Source: Gammaproteobacteria bacterium (lineage in GTDB: Bacteria > Pseudomonadota > Gammaproteobacteria > JAABTG01). Taken from it: DNA of 33,403 nucleotides. The notes under the pieces are model-generated. The model saw only the letters and a program-made list of their open reading frames with translations. It was not told the DNA's origin and searched no databases. The position numbers and the translations under genes were made by a program. Positions 1 to 7,302 of the stretch are shown piece after piece. Numbering within the stretch: position 1 is the first letter of the stretch; each line of letters starts with the position of its first letter. The stretch spans positions 1-33,403 of the forward strand of contig JAXHLS010000001.1 in assembly GCA_034522055.1 (NCBI GenBank), read 5' to 3'.

Positions 1-648
1 TCTCCCGCTGGGCCGGCGCCCGGCCGATATCTTCGGGGCCGCCATTAACGTGAAAGTCGCGAAGCCCGAACTCCCCCTCTCCCTCTGGGACAAATCCGTC
101 GGGAACGGATTTGAACGCGCCTTGGCGCGGCCCGCAGGGCGAAGGGCAGGATGCCCGAAGTACAGGGATGAGATGAGGGAACGAACATGGCGATACGTGC
201 CCCTCTTTTATCATCTCGGGCGGTGCGTATCGCCATGAGAGTTCACCACATGGATTTTAAGTTTAGCTCCCTTTGCCGCCGCGGCTAGGGAAGGCGGCCA
301 GAGGACCCCCGCCCTGCATAAGTGGACACCCCCGGCGAGCCATGCCGATACCGCTCGGTGGATACCGCTCCATGGACACCCACCCAGGCTCCGTGGACAC
401 CCGCCGATAAACCGGGAAGTTTTGCTTCCCGGCCGCGAAGCCGGGCTTCAGCGGGCTGCCTGCCTGGTCTTGCCCCACGGCGCGCTCCCGCTCTTGACGA
501 CCGGGAACGTCGTCTTCCGAGCATCTTCCGGCTCCATCGCGTAACTCACTGATTCCATTGACATGCAAAACTGGCGCGGAAGATGCAATCGGGAAGGGGT
601 GCCGTGATACCAGGGCATGAGATCTCAAAAGACCACCGGAGGAATCAG
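1..648. other. Intergenic region with hairpins and short repeats
   Basis: I see no convincing complete gene here. One + frame stays open from the window edge to 238, so the 3' end of an upstream gene cannot be excluded, but its later part reads like repeat DNA. Three hairpins are visible: 91-99 pairs with 105-113 (9 bp), 186-197 with 226-237 (12 bp, 28-nt loop) and 412-419 with 425-432 (8 bp, loop TTTTG). Between 322 and 402 the motif TGGA(C/T)ACC occurs four times. A perfect TTGACA hexamer lies at 558-563, upstream of the carbonic-anhydrase-like gene, but no good -10 follows it at normal spacing. Confidence 0.6.
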
Positions 649-1302
649 ATGACGACACTGCAAGAACAGCTTCAGTCGCGGGTCGAGCAATACGACCATT
701 GGGCCACCCGGCGCCGCTATGGCCCCGACGGCCCCAACAACCGGCGCCTGTGGGTACTGGCCTGCATGGACGAGCGCCTGCCCGTCGACGAGGCCCTCGG
801 CATTCGGGTGGACACGCCGGTGGGAGGCGGCGACGCCCACTGCTTCCGCAACGCCGGGGGCATCGTCACCGATGATGCCATCCGCTCCGCCATGCTCACC
901 TGCAACTTCTTCGGCACCAAGGAGATCGTCATCGTCCAGCACACCCAGTGCGGCATGCTCTCCGCCAACGCCGCCGATCTGGAGCAGGCCCTGCGGGACC
1001 GCGGCGTGGACATCGAGCAGCTCACCCTCGATCCCACCCTGCCCGAACTCAAGCTTGAGCCCGGGAGCTTCGCCAAGTGGATCGGCATGATGGATGACGT
1101 GGACACCGCCTGCATGAAGACGGTCCAGACCTTCAGGGACCATCCGCTAATCCCCAAGGACGTGACGGTGAGCGGCTGGATCTGGGAAGTGGAGACCCGC
1201 CGCCTGCGGGCCCCGACCCAGGACGCCGACAAGCGCGCCCGCACCGATGTCACCTCGGCCCAGTTCGGTGTGAACCAACCCCAGCCGGGGCGCTGGAGTT
1301 AG
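649..1302 (+). CDS. Beta-carbonic anhydrase-fold protein, possibly COS/CS2 hydrolase-like
   Basis: A 217-residue zinc enzyme of the beta-carbonic anhydrase fold. The signature CxDxR is present as CMDER (Cys39, Asp41, Arg43) and HxxC as HTQC (His98, Cys101), giving the usual Cys-His-Cys zinc site with an Asp-Arg dyad. The RNAGG motif (68-72) follows. The C-terminal part, with HPLIP near 165 and a VSGWIWEVET stretch near 174-183, resembles the clade that includes the carbonyl sulfide hydrolase of Thiobacillus as I recall it, so the substrate may be CO2/bicarbonate, COS or CS2. ATG 649 is preferred over an upstream in-frame ATG at 583 because a GGAGGA Shine-Dalgarno lies just before it. No signal peptide is seen, so it should be cytoplasmic. 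An FmdB-type protein and a sigma-54 activator follow on the same strand. Enzyme family is secure; substrate is not. Confidence 0.88.
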   Translation: MTTLQEQLQSRVEQYDHWATRRRYGPDGPNNRRLWVLACMDERLPVDEALGIRVDTPVGGGDAHCFRNAGGIVTDDAIRSAMLTCNFFGTKEIVIVQHTQCGMLSANAADLEQALRDRGVDIEQLTLDPTLPELKLEPGSFAKWIGMMDDVDTACMKTVQTFRDHPLIPKDVTVSGWIWEVETRRLRAPTQDADKRARTDVTSAQFGVNQPQPGRWS

Positions 1303-1395
1303 CCCTGAAGTTAGCCAAGGTCCAGAGGAAGCCGTTTCGCCCGCAGGGCCCCGGGATGGGCCCTCCGGGCCACACACCGTCCGAGGAGAACCGCC

Positions 1396-1629
1396 GTGCC
1401 CACCTACGATTACCGATGTCCCCAGTGCAACCGCCATTTCCAGGTCCACCACGCCATGAGCGCCCCGGAACCGCACTGTCCGGGATGTGGCGCCAGCCCC
1501 CGGCGGGTGGTGCTCTCCGCCCCCGCCGTCCACGGCTCCATGGCCCAGGGGCGGGAGGCCGCCGTACGCACCTTCGACCGCCCGGCCCCCGCCACCGGCC
1601 ACGGCCCGTCCTGCCCCTGCTGTCACTAG
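1396..1629 (+). CDS. FmdB-type zinc ribbon protein
   Basis: A 77-residue protein beginning MPTYDYRC, the hallmark of the FmdB/CxxC zinc-ribbon family, named after a putative regulator of formylmethanofuran dehydrogenase genes. The ribbon uses Cys8-x2-Cys11 and Cys28-x2-Cys31. The tail is low-complexity, Pro/Ala-rich, and ends in a second cysteine cluster (Cys73, Cys75, Cys76), which could bind metal. The start codon is GTG at 1396, preceded by a GAGGAG ribosome-binding site at 1383-1388. It lies 93 bp after the carbonic-anhydrase-like gene and may be co-transcribed with it, although a GC-rich hairpin (1345-1351/1358-1364) sits in between. Function in the family is poorly defined; regulation or metal sensing is only a guess. 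Confidence 0.82.
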   Translation: MPTYDYRCPQCNRHFQVHHAMSAPEPHCPGCGASPRRVVLSAPAVHGSMAQGREAAVRTFDRPAPATGHGPSCPCCH

Positions 1630-1873
1630 GGCCCGCCGGGCCGCTGGCCGGCAGGTCCATTGCCCTTGGCCTGCGCGGCGAGGCCAACCCCCTATCCGCT
1701 CCTTCTCCCCGGGGCAGAAGGGACCTACCTGCTGGCGGTGGAGCGGCCCGGCCCACGCGGGTACCGCACAGGGGCCCAGTACGCTATCGGCTATAGTTAC
1801 CATTCCGGCCCGGTCATCCAGGACCGGGGCGTCCCGGGTGCCGTGACGCCGTCCTACCCGCGAGGAACCCCCG

Positions 1874-3451
1874 ATGGATGAGCGCGAATCGAAGACCCTC
1901 AATCCCCTGACCTTCCTCCAGGCCTTCATTGTGCAGAGCATCCGGGTGGCAGAGATGAGCGGTGCCGAAGGGGATTCACCGGATCACATCGCCACCGTGG
2001 GGCTGGCCACCAGCAGTTGCCTCGAAGAGGTGGCCCGGCGCCACCTCGACGTCACCGGCCCCCTCGACCACGACACTTATGGTGCCCTCATCACCGATAT
2101 CAAGAACCGCATCGGCGGGCGCTTCGAACGGGCCCCCGGCGAGGCCGGCAGCGTGCGCGTCATCAATCACCGCTGTCCCTTCGGCGACCTCGTCAAGGAG
2201 GCCCCGGAGCTGTGCCGCATGACCTCCAGCGTGTTCGGCGCCATCGCCGCCCGCAACTTCGGCTACGCCAAGGTGGAACTCCGCAAGCGCATCGCCACCG
2301 GCGACGGCCTGTGCGACGTGCGGATCCACCTCGACCCCGCCAGGGTGGCCGCCGCCAAGGGGGACGAGTACCGCTGGGAGGGCGGTACCGTGACAGCCCT
2401 GTCAGGGGCCACGGCCGTGACGGAACGGGTGGAGGAGTTTTTCTGCAAGACCTGGGCGGGACCATCCGGGAACTTCCTCAAGGAACCCCTGCGGCGACGC
2501 ATCGTGGCCGAATCCCAGGCCATGCAGGCGGCCCTGCAGGCGGTGGAGGTGGTGGCCCCCACCCCCGCCAGCGTCCTCGTCACCGGCGAGACGGGCGTGG
2601 GCAAGGAGGTCATCGCCCGCGCCGTCCATGCCATAAGCCGGCGGGCAGACAGGGTGTTCCTGGCCGTCAACTGCGGGGCCATCCCCGAGAACCTGGTGGA
2701 CAGCACCCTGTTCGGCCACGAGAAGGGGGCCTTCACTGACGCCCACCAGGCCAGCGCCGGCCTTTTCGAGCGGGCCGATGGCGGCACCCTGTTCCTGGAC
2801 GAGGTGGATTGTCTGACACCCTCCGCCCAGTCGCGGCTGTTGCGGGTGCTCCAGGAAGGCGAGTACGAACGGGTGGGCGGCCACTCACCGCGCCACACCG
2901 ACGTCCGCATCGTCGCCGCCTCCAACCGGCGCATCGACGGCCTCGTGGCCGACGGCAGCTTCCGCCGGGACCTCTACTACCGCCTCAACGTGGTCCCCAT
3001 TCACATCCCGCCCCTGCGCCAGCGCCCGGATGACATCAACGCCCTGGTGGTCCACTTCATGAAGCGCCTGGAGGCCCGCTACGGGGGCCCTCCAAAGGTG
3101 CTGGGGGAACGCGCCTGGGCGGTGGCCCTGGGCTACGATTGGCCGGGCAACCTGCGGGAACTGGAGAACGTGCTGGAGCGCGCCTACCTGTTCGCCCCCG
3201 GGGGCGTCATCGAGGAACTCCCCATCGAGGGCCAGTGCGCCGCCGAGCCCCCGTCTTCCTCCCTGCAGGCGGTGAAGAAGCGGGCAGCCATGGAGGTGGA
3301 GGCACGGGTCATCGCCGACGCCCTGACGCGGGCCGGGGGCAACGTCAGCGCGGTGGCGCGTGCCATGGGCATCACGCCGCGGGCGGTGCACATGAAGCTG
3401 CGGGCCCACGGCATCGATGCAGCCAGCTACCGGGCCGGATCGGCACGGTAG
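1874..3451 (+). CDS. Sigma-54-dependent transcriptional activator with cysteine-containing sensor domain
   Basis: A 525-residue enhancer-binding protein. Residues about 15-195 form a sensor domain that is not a receiver domain; it carries Cys101 (in CPFG), Cys114 (in ELC) and Cys147 (in DGLC), a pattern I associate with methanogen-output/V4R-like sensor domains, so a metal, Fe-S or small-ligand signal is plausible. Residues about 215-450 are the AAA+ domain: Walker A GETGVGKE (238-245), the sigma-54 contact loop as GAFTDA (285-290, canonical GAFTGA), Walker [11 protein letters not shown] (303-312) and an arginine-finger region [12 protein letters not shown]. The C terminus is a Fis-type helix-turn-helix ([19 protein letters not shown]). 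Start ATG 1874 follows CGAGGAA at suitable spacing. With no histidine kinase or receiver domain nearby, it looks like a one-component regulator. Its targets are unknown; the upstream genes are candidates. Confidence 0.9.
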   Translation: MDERESKTLNPLTFLQAFIVQSIRVAEMSGAEGDSPDHIATVGLATSSCLEEVARRHLDVTGPLDHDTYGALITDIKNRIGGRFERAPGEAGSVRVINHRCPFGDLVKEAPELCRMTSSVFGAIAARNFGYAKVELRKRIATGDGLCDVRIHLDPARVAAAKGDEYRWEGGTVTALSGATAVTERVEEFFCKTWAGPSGNFLKEPLRRRIVAESQAMQAALQAVEVVAPTPASVLVTGETGVGKEVIARAVHAISRRADRVFLAVNCGAIPENLVDSTLFGHEKGAFTDAHQASAGLFERADGGTLFLDEVDCLTPSAQSRLLRVLQEGEYERVGGHSPRHTDVRIVAASNRRIDGLVADGSFRRDLYYRLNVVPIHIPPLRQRPDDINALVVHFMKRLEARYGGPPKVLGERAWAVALGYDWPGNLRELENVLERAYLFAPGGVIEELPIEGQCAAEPPSSSLQAVKKRAAMEVEARVIADALTRAGGNVSAVARAMGITPRAVHMKLRAHGIDAASYRAGSAR

Positions 3452-3548
3452 CCAAGCGCCACGATCCGGCCGGGGCGATTCCGGGCGGCCGGCCGTTACA
3501 GTACACTGGGCCTATCATCTTCGCTCGCCACCGGGGGTCCCCACCGCC

Positions 3549-4475
3549 ATGACCATGGCCATCGTCACCCACCCCAGCTGCCGGCTCCACGACATGGGTG
3601 ACGACCACCCGGAGCAACCGGCCCGCCTCGGCGCCATCCACGACGCCCTGCTGGCCTCGGGCCTCGACTTCACCGTGCGCCATGTGGATGCCCCCACCGT
3701 CACCCGGGAACAGCTGCTGCGGGTCCACGACCCGGAATACCTGGATCTCATAGAGACCGTCAGCCCCACCACCGGCCTCAAGCCCCTGGACGACGACACC
3801 CTCATGAACCCCCACAGCCTGGAGGCCGCGCGCCACGCCGCGGGGGCGGTCATCAAGGCGGTGGACCTGGTGATGAACGACGATATCGACAAGGTATTCT
3901 GCAACGTGCGCCCCCCCGGCCACCATGCCGGGCACGATCACGCGGGGGGGTTCTGCATTTACAACAACGTCGCCGCGGGGGCGGCCTATGCCCTGGATGC
4001 CTACGGCCTGGAGCGCATCGCCATCGTCGATTTCGACGTCCACCACGGCAACGGCACCCAGGACATCTTCGAGGGTGATCCCCGGGTGCTCTTCTGTTCC
4101 TCCTTCCAGCACCCCTACTACCCCTTCAGCGGCGACGAGGCCACCGCCGACAACGTCATCAACATCCCCCTGCCCGCCGGCACCGGCGGCGAAGACTTCC
4201 GCCGCGCCGTGGAGGCCCGGTGGCTTGCGCCCCTGGATGCCTTCCGGCCGCAGCTGGTGATGCTGTCCGCCGGCTTCGATGCCCACGCCGCCGACCCCAT
4301 GGCCCAGTTCAGGCTGCGGGAGGCCGACTTCGCGTGGATCACGGACCAGGCCCGGGAGCTGGCCCTGCGCCATGCCGACGGCCGGGTGGTTTCGGTACTC
4401 GAGGGCGGCTACGACCTGCCGGCCCTCGGCCGCAGCGTGGCCGCCCACCTGGACAGCCTGTTGGGGTTCAAATAG
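3549..4475 (+). CDS. Histone deacetylase family protein (acetylpolyamine amidohydrolase/AcuC-like)
   Basis: A 308-residue zinc amidohydrolase of the arginase/deacetylase fold. Visible signatures: the tandem histidines in RPPGHHAG (His125-His126), the metal-binding IVDFDVHHGNG (Asp163, His165), the third metal ligand in LSAGFDAH (Asp244), and the catalytic tyrosine in EGGYDL (Tyr288). Bacterial members remove acetyl or other acyl groups from small amines such as polyamines, or from protein lysines; the substrate cannot be told from sequence. The start is placed at ATG 3549; ATG 3555 is a close alternative, and the frame upstream has no family resemblance. It is a single-domain protein without signal peptide, so cytoplasmic. 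It follows the sigma-54 regulator by about 100 bp and precedes a tRNA operon on the other strand. Confidence 0.92.
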   Translation: MTMAIVTHPSCRLHDMGDDHPEQPARLGAIHDALLASGLDFTVRHVDAPTVTREQLLRVHDPEYLDLIETVSPTTGLKPLDDDTLMNPHSLEAARHAAGAVIKAVDLVMNDDIDKVFCNVRPPGHHAGHDHAGGFCIYNNVAAGAAYALDAYGLERIAIVDFDVHHGNGTQDIFEGDPRVLFCSSFQHPYYPFSGDEATADNVINIPLPAGTGGEDFRRAVEARWLAPLDAFRPQLVMLSAGFDAHAADPMAQFRLREADFAWITDQARELALRHADGRVVSVLEGGYDLPALGRSVAAHLDSLLGFK

Positions 4476-4694
4476 CGCTGCCGAAACGAAGGACGCCCTC
4501 GGGAGACCTGCGCTTCCCGGGCCAAGGCAGGATTCCGCGCCCAACCACCGAAGAAGCGATGTCATTGTGGCGCAAGCCGCAATCGAGGGAGAAGGCCCCG
4601 GGGCGGCATCTCTGGATACCGGCTTGCGCCGGCATGACGGGCGACCGGCTAAGCCCGAGGGTTGGCAATAATCCTCTGGGCGAGACGCAGAAAA
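4476..4694. other. Intergenic region with REP-like palindrome
   Basis: No gene is apparent. At 4611-4640 there is a palindromic unit, CTGGATACC followed by GGCTTGCGCCGG and CATGACGG, which looks like the dispersed 'ctggatxcc...gcatgacgg' extragenic repeat seen in many proteobacteria. A second partly complementary GCGCAAGCCGC lies at 4570-4580. Confidence 0.5.
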
Positions 4695-4718
4695 GGCCGT
4701 GCAGTCGCCTGCACGGCC
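4695..4718 (-). terminator. Rho-independent terminator of the tRNA operon
   Basis: A perfect 10-bp stem, 4695-4704 against 4709-4718, with a 4-nt loop. Read on the minus strand it is followed by TTTT, placing it about 20 bp after the encoded CCA of tRNA-His. On the plus strand it is followed by a pyrimidine run CTTTCCTTTT, so it may act in both directions. Confidence 0.82.
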
Positions 4719-4738
4719 CTTTCCTTTTCAATTAATGA

Positions 4739-4815
4739 TGGGGTGAGCGAGGGGATTCGAACCCCCGACCACTGGAGCCACAATCCAGGGCTCTACCAAC
4801 TGAGCTACGCCCACC
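4739..4815 (-). tRNA. tRNA-His(GUG)
   Basis: Read on the minus strand the gene folds as a full cloverleaf with the 7-bp acceptor stem GTGGGCG/CGCTCAC (one G-U pair), a D arm TAGCTCAGTTGG, anticodon stem CTGGA/TCCAG with loop TTGTGGC (anticodon GTG) and T arm with GGTTCGAATCC. A G at 4815 supplies the extra -1 guanosine opposite C73 that is specific to tRNA-His, and CCA is encoded at 4741-4739. It is the last gene of the Pro-Arg-His operon and is followed by a terminator. Confidence 0.96.
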
Positions 4816-4848
4816 ATCGAACCTGTGACAATACTGGCGCCATGATAA

Positions 4849-5175
4849 TGGCGCGCCCGGCAGGATTCGAACCTGCGACCCACGGCTTAGCTTACCACTA
4901 CGCCTTTCGACGCCCCCCAGGGGCTTTGTGGTCCCAGGGGGTTTGTGGTCTGGACTATCTCTTCGCCCTCTCAGGCGCCGCACGTATAGTCTCTACGGAT
5001 CCCCCCTATGCCGCCAGGGGTTTCCTCGGGATTGCCATCGGCACGACCCGTTAAGGTTTCCCCGATACGGTGCGGTCCACTCTGCGGGTTCCTGTTCCCC
5101 GCAGAGGCTCCTCGTTTGTGCGCTGTCGCGCACGCCACAAAAGGCCGTTGCTCTATCCGACTGAGCTACGGGCGC
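4849..5175 (-). tRNA. tRNA-Arg(UCU), interrupted by a group I intron
   Basis: The two halves join to a standard 77-nt tRNA closely resembling other proteobacterial tRNA-Arg(UCU). Exon 1 is 5175-5141 (35 nt: acceptor, D arm, 5' anticodon stem ACGGC and the loop bases C-T-T). Exon 2 is 4890-4849 (42 nt: C-T-A-A, stem GCCGT, variable loop, T arm with GGTTCGAATCC, acceptor and encoded CCA). Joining gives the loop CTTCTAA and anticodon TCT, so the intron lies between anticodon positions 34 and 35. The 5' acceptor GCGCCCG pairs fully with CGGGCGC. Splicing must occur for this arginine tRNA to work; no other copy is in the window. Confidence 0.95.
4891..5140 (-). ncRNA. Group I self-splicing intron (tRNA-type, IC3-like), no ORF
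   Basis: A 250-nt intron with recognisable group I core. The 5' exon end CCTT pairs with an internal guide GAGG (5113-5110), putting the required U-G wobble at the splice site; P1 is extended by a GTGCGC/GCGCAC hairpin (5118-5133). P2 is a perfect 9-bp stem (5080-5088/5098-5106). P3 is CCGCAC/GTGCGG (5075-5070 with 4983-4978). P7 is AGACTAT/ATAGTCC (4992-4986 with 4958-4952), with P8 between P3' and P7'. The intron ends in G (4891), the omega-G. The P7 strands and their flanks (GTAGAGACTA, ATAGTCCAG) match the Azoarcus tRNA-Ile intron as I remember it. There is no homing endonuclease. Confidence 0.93.
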
Positions 5176-5294
5176 AAAATCCGGGGCGTCCGGCACCTTC
5201 ACGAGGCACCCGGCGCCCCATGGGCCATCCCGGGGCCGGCATCGCGCCGCGGTGGGCGACTCGGCTTCGGGCCAGGCCCGGCCGACGGGCCTGA

Positions 5295-5371
<77 letters not shown>

Positions 5372-5397
5372 GGGGAACCGTTTCAAGCAAGCGCGCA

Positions 5398-5426
5398 ATG
5401 ATAGGCCCGCGGGTTTCGGCCGTCAA
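5398..5426 (-). promoter_or_regulatory. Sigma-70 promoter of the tRNA operon
   Basis: On the minus strand: -35 TTGACG (5426-5421), 17-nt spacer, -10 TATCAT (5403-5398), followed by a GC-rich discriminator (TGCGCGC). This is the expected shape for a stable-RNA promoter under stringent control, about 20 bp before the tRNA-Pro start. Confidence 0.78.
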
Positions 5427-5533
5427 TCAAGCCGCGGCCTTGCCCGGCGCCGCTACCGCAACGGCGCCACCGGCCGCGACGATACCCCGTGCCGCTGGTG
5501 GAACGGACCGGGTCATGCGAGAATTTGCCGCCC

Positions 5534-6406
5534 ATGAAAGCCATGATAATCGACGGCAAGCAAGTTGCAGGAAACATCCGGCGGGAGATCCGGGACCGCA
5601 TCGAGGAGCGCACCGCCGGAGGCCGTCCGCCCCCCGGCCTGGCGGTGGTGCTGGTGGGCACCGACGCCGCCTCCGAGATCTACGTGCGCAACAAGCGCCG
5701 GGCCTGTGAAGAGGTGGGGGTGTTCTCCAAGTCCTACGACCTGGCGGCGGATACGCCGGAAGACGAACTCCTCGCCCTCATCGACGACCTCAACGCCGAC
5801 GGCGCCATCAACGGCATCCTGGTGCAACTGCCCCTGCCTGGCCATATCGATCCGGAAACCGTCATCGAGCGCATCCATCCCGACAAGGACGTGGACGGTT
5901 TCCACCCCTACAACGTCGGCCGCCTGGCCCTGCGCCTGCCCCGCCTGCGGCCCTGCACCCCCCACGGAATCATGACCCTGCTGCGCTACGCCAACCAGCC
6001 CTTCAAGGGCCAGCACGCGGTGGTGGTGGGCGCTTCCAATATCGTCGGCCGCCCCATGGCCCTGGAACTGCTGCTGGCGGGAGCCACCGTCACCGTATGC
6101 CACCGCTTCACCGATAACCTGGCAGACCTGGTGGGCCAGGCGGACATCCTGGTGTCGGCCACCGGCAAGCGGGGCCTCATCGAGGGCACGTGGATCAAGC
6201 CGGGCGCGGTGGTCATCGACGTGGGCATCAACCGCCTCGACGACGGCCGCCTGGTGGGGGACGTGGATTTCGACGCCGCCCGGGAACGGGCCTCCTGGAT
6301 CACCCCGGTGCCCGGCGGCGTGGGCCCCATGACCGTGGCCATGCTGCTGGAGAACACCCTCTACGCCGCCGAGCTGGCGGGGGCCGCGGAGGCCGTGGCT
6401 GGCTGA
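5534..6406 (+). CDS. folD: Bifunctional methylenetetrahydrofolate dehydrogenase/methenyltetrahydrofolate cyclohydrolase FolD
   Basis: A 290-residue FolD of standard length. It interconverts 5,10-methylene-THF, 5,10-methenyl-THF and 10-formyl-THF in the cytoplasm, using NADP+. Visible signatures: YVRNKRRAC with the catalytic Lys54, [34 protein letters not shown], the Rossmann motif [26 protein letters not shown] and the C-terminal [22 protein letters not shown] 5534 gives the expected N terminus (MKAMIIDGK); the in-frame ATG at 5489 would add 15 residues without family support. It is divergent from the tRNA operon and stands alone on its strand, about 90 bp before a small protein gene with its own promoter. 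Confidence 0.97.
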   Translation: MKAMIIDGKQVAGNIRREIRDRIEERTAGGRPPPGLAVVLVGTDAASEIYVRNKRRACEEVGVFSKSYDLAADTPEDELLALIDDLNADGAINGILVQLPLPGHIDPETVIERIHPDKDVDGFHPYNVGRLALRLPRLRPCTPHGIMTLLRYANQPFKGQHAVVVGASNIVGRPMALELLLAGATVTVCHRFTDNLADLVGQADILVSATGKRGLIEGTWIKPGAVVIDVGINRLDDGRLVGDVDFDAARERASWITPVPGGVGPMTVAMLLENTLYAAELAGAAEAVAG

Positions 6407-6430
6407 AGCGAGGCCCCGTAATAACCCCCA

Positions 6431-6461
6431 TTGCCGGCCCGCGGATCACGACTGCTATACT
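6431..6461 (+). promoter_or_regulatory. Probable extended -10 promoter
   Basis: TTGCCG at 6431-6436 and TATACT at 6456-6461, separated by 19 nt, with TGC directly before the -10 (extended -10 element). It lies 35 bp upstream of the small gene starting at 6497. Confidence 0.55.
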
Positions 6462-6496
6462 TGCGATTGCCGTTATCTCCAAGAAGGGGCAATCCC

Positions 6497-6874
6497 ATGA
6501 GTGGCCTTACCATACCGACCGATTCGGTCCTGCGCCGGCATTTCGTGCAGCACGCGGCCGCCCGTGGCTTTCCGCCACCACCCGAGGACTCCGTACTACG
6601 TCGCCATTACCTGCAGGCCCTCAGCGCCGGCAGTTCATCGCCCGCCCCTGCATCCGCGACCAGGGCGCCGGCCGCCGAAGCGTCCCCATCCCCTGCTCCC
6701 GCTCCCGCACCGTCTCCCGAGCAGGCTGCACCGCAGGCCCCGGCACCGGAAACCCCGGCCCCGGCAGCATCCGCCCCCGACGAGCCCCAGGCCGCCCCCG
6801 GCGAGTCCCGCGCTGCCACCCAGGAGCCCCGGGGCTGGTTCGCCCGTCTGATGAGCAAACTCTTCGGCGGCTGA
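6497..6874 (+). CDS. Small Pro/Ala-rich protein with two DSVLRRH motifs, function unknown
   Basis: A 125-residue protein in three parts. The N terminus (about 8-43) holds two near copies of one motif, TDSVLRRHFVQ and EDSVLRRHYLQ, about 23 residues apart. Residues about 45-110 are a low-complexity Pro/Ala/Ser/Glu linker. The last 14 residues, GWFARLMSKLFGG, form a short basic amphipathic segment that could touch a membrane or partner. There is no signal peptide or catalytic motif. I do not recognise a named family. The duplicated N-terminal motif followed by a flexible linker suggests a tether or adaptor, but that is inference. ATG 6497 follows AAGAAGGGG and an extended -10 promoter. It ends close to the converging NifX-like gene. 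Confidence 0.72.
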   Translation: MSGLTIPTDSVLRRHFVQHAAARGFPPPPEDSVLRRHYLQALSAGSSSPAPASATRAPAAEASPSPAPAPAPSPEQAAPQAPAPETPAPAASAPDEPQAAPGESRAATQEPRGWFARLMSKLFGG

Positions 6875-6918
6875 CGGGACATCGCGGGAGGATCCGTGGT
6901 CTCCGACCTGGCTTCCCT

Positions 6919-7266
6919 TCAACCCAGGTCGACCCTCACCCGGTCCGCCCGCTCATAGCCGCCACCAAGGTACTCCTGCACCGCCGCCGACGGGTCTTCC
7001 ACGGCGGTGAGCACGCCCTCGATACCCTTCTCTTTCAGCTTGCGCACCATGCCCTGTCCCATGTGGCGGGTGATGAGCACATCGACCCGGTCGAGGGGAT
7101 GGGGCTGGTGGGCGGGAAAACCGTGGAAGGCCTGCTCCTTGGGCAGTTCCAGCCACTCTTCGCCCGTGACCCGAGCGTCCTCCACGGTGAATATCCGAAA
7201 CCGGCGACAGCGCCCGGCGTGGTCGGTGACGGTCTTCCTGTTCTGGCTGGTGACGGCGATGAGCAT
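6919..7266 (-). CDS. NifX/NifB-type dinitrogenase iron-molybdenum cofactor biosynthesis domain protein
   Basis: A 115-residue single-domain protein of the NifX/NafY/NifB C-terminal family. It starts MLIAVTSQNRKTVTDHAG, the typical first strand and loop, and contains VDVLITRHMGQGMVRKLKEKGI, matching the family core that binds Fe-S or Fe-Mo cofactor precursors. No nitrogenase gene is nearby, so it probably belongs to the widespread stand-alone members of unknown role. ATG 7266 is preferred because AGGAGG lies 7 bp upstream; the longer frame from 7287 would run through that site. It sits just downstream of cysS on the same strand with a 36-bp gap, so the two may share a transcript. Confidence 0.85.
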   Translation of the reverse strand: MLIAVTSQNRKTVTDHAGRCRRFRIFTVEDARVTGEEWLELPKEQAFHGFPAHQPHPLDRVDVLITRHMGQGMVRKLKEKGIEGVLTAVEDPSAAVQEYLGGGYERADRVRVDLG

Positions 7267-7302
7267 GTTGCTGCCTCCTGAAATCAATGCCTCGGCGTGG
7301 CC

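Noticed and set aside
558-590. Sigma-70 promoter for the carbonic-anhydrase-like gene
   Set aside because: A perfect TTGACA is present, but nothing near consensus follows at 16-18 nt, so it was mentioned only in the gap description.
263-658. Minus-strand open frame ahead of the carbonic-anhydrase-like gene
   Set aside because: It crosses the repeat and hairpin region and the start of a real gene on the other strand, has no recognisable motif, and its composition is Arg/Pro-rich as expected of a non-coding frame in GC-rich DNA.
1345-1364. Terminator between the carbonic-anhydrase-like and FmdB-type genes
   Set aside because: There is a 7-bp GC hairpin but no T-run after it.
4891-5140. Homing endonuclease or protein gene in the group I intron
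   Set aside because: The intron is only 250 nt and filled by core helices; open frames crossing it are tRNA shadows.
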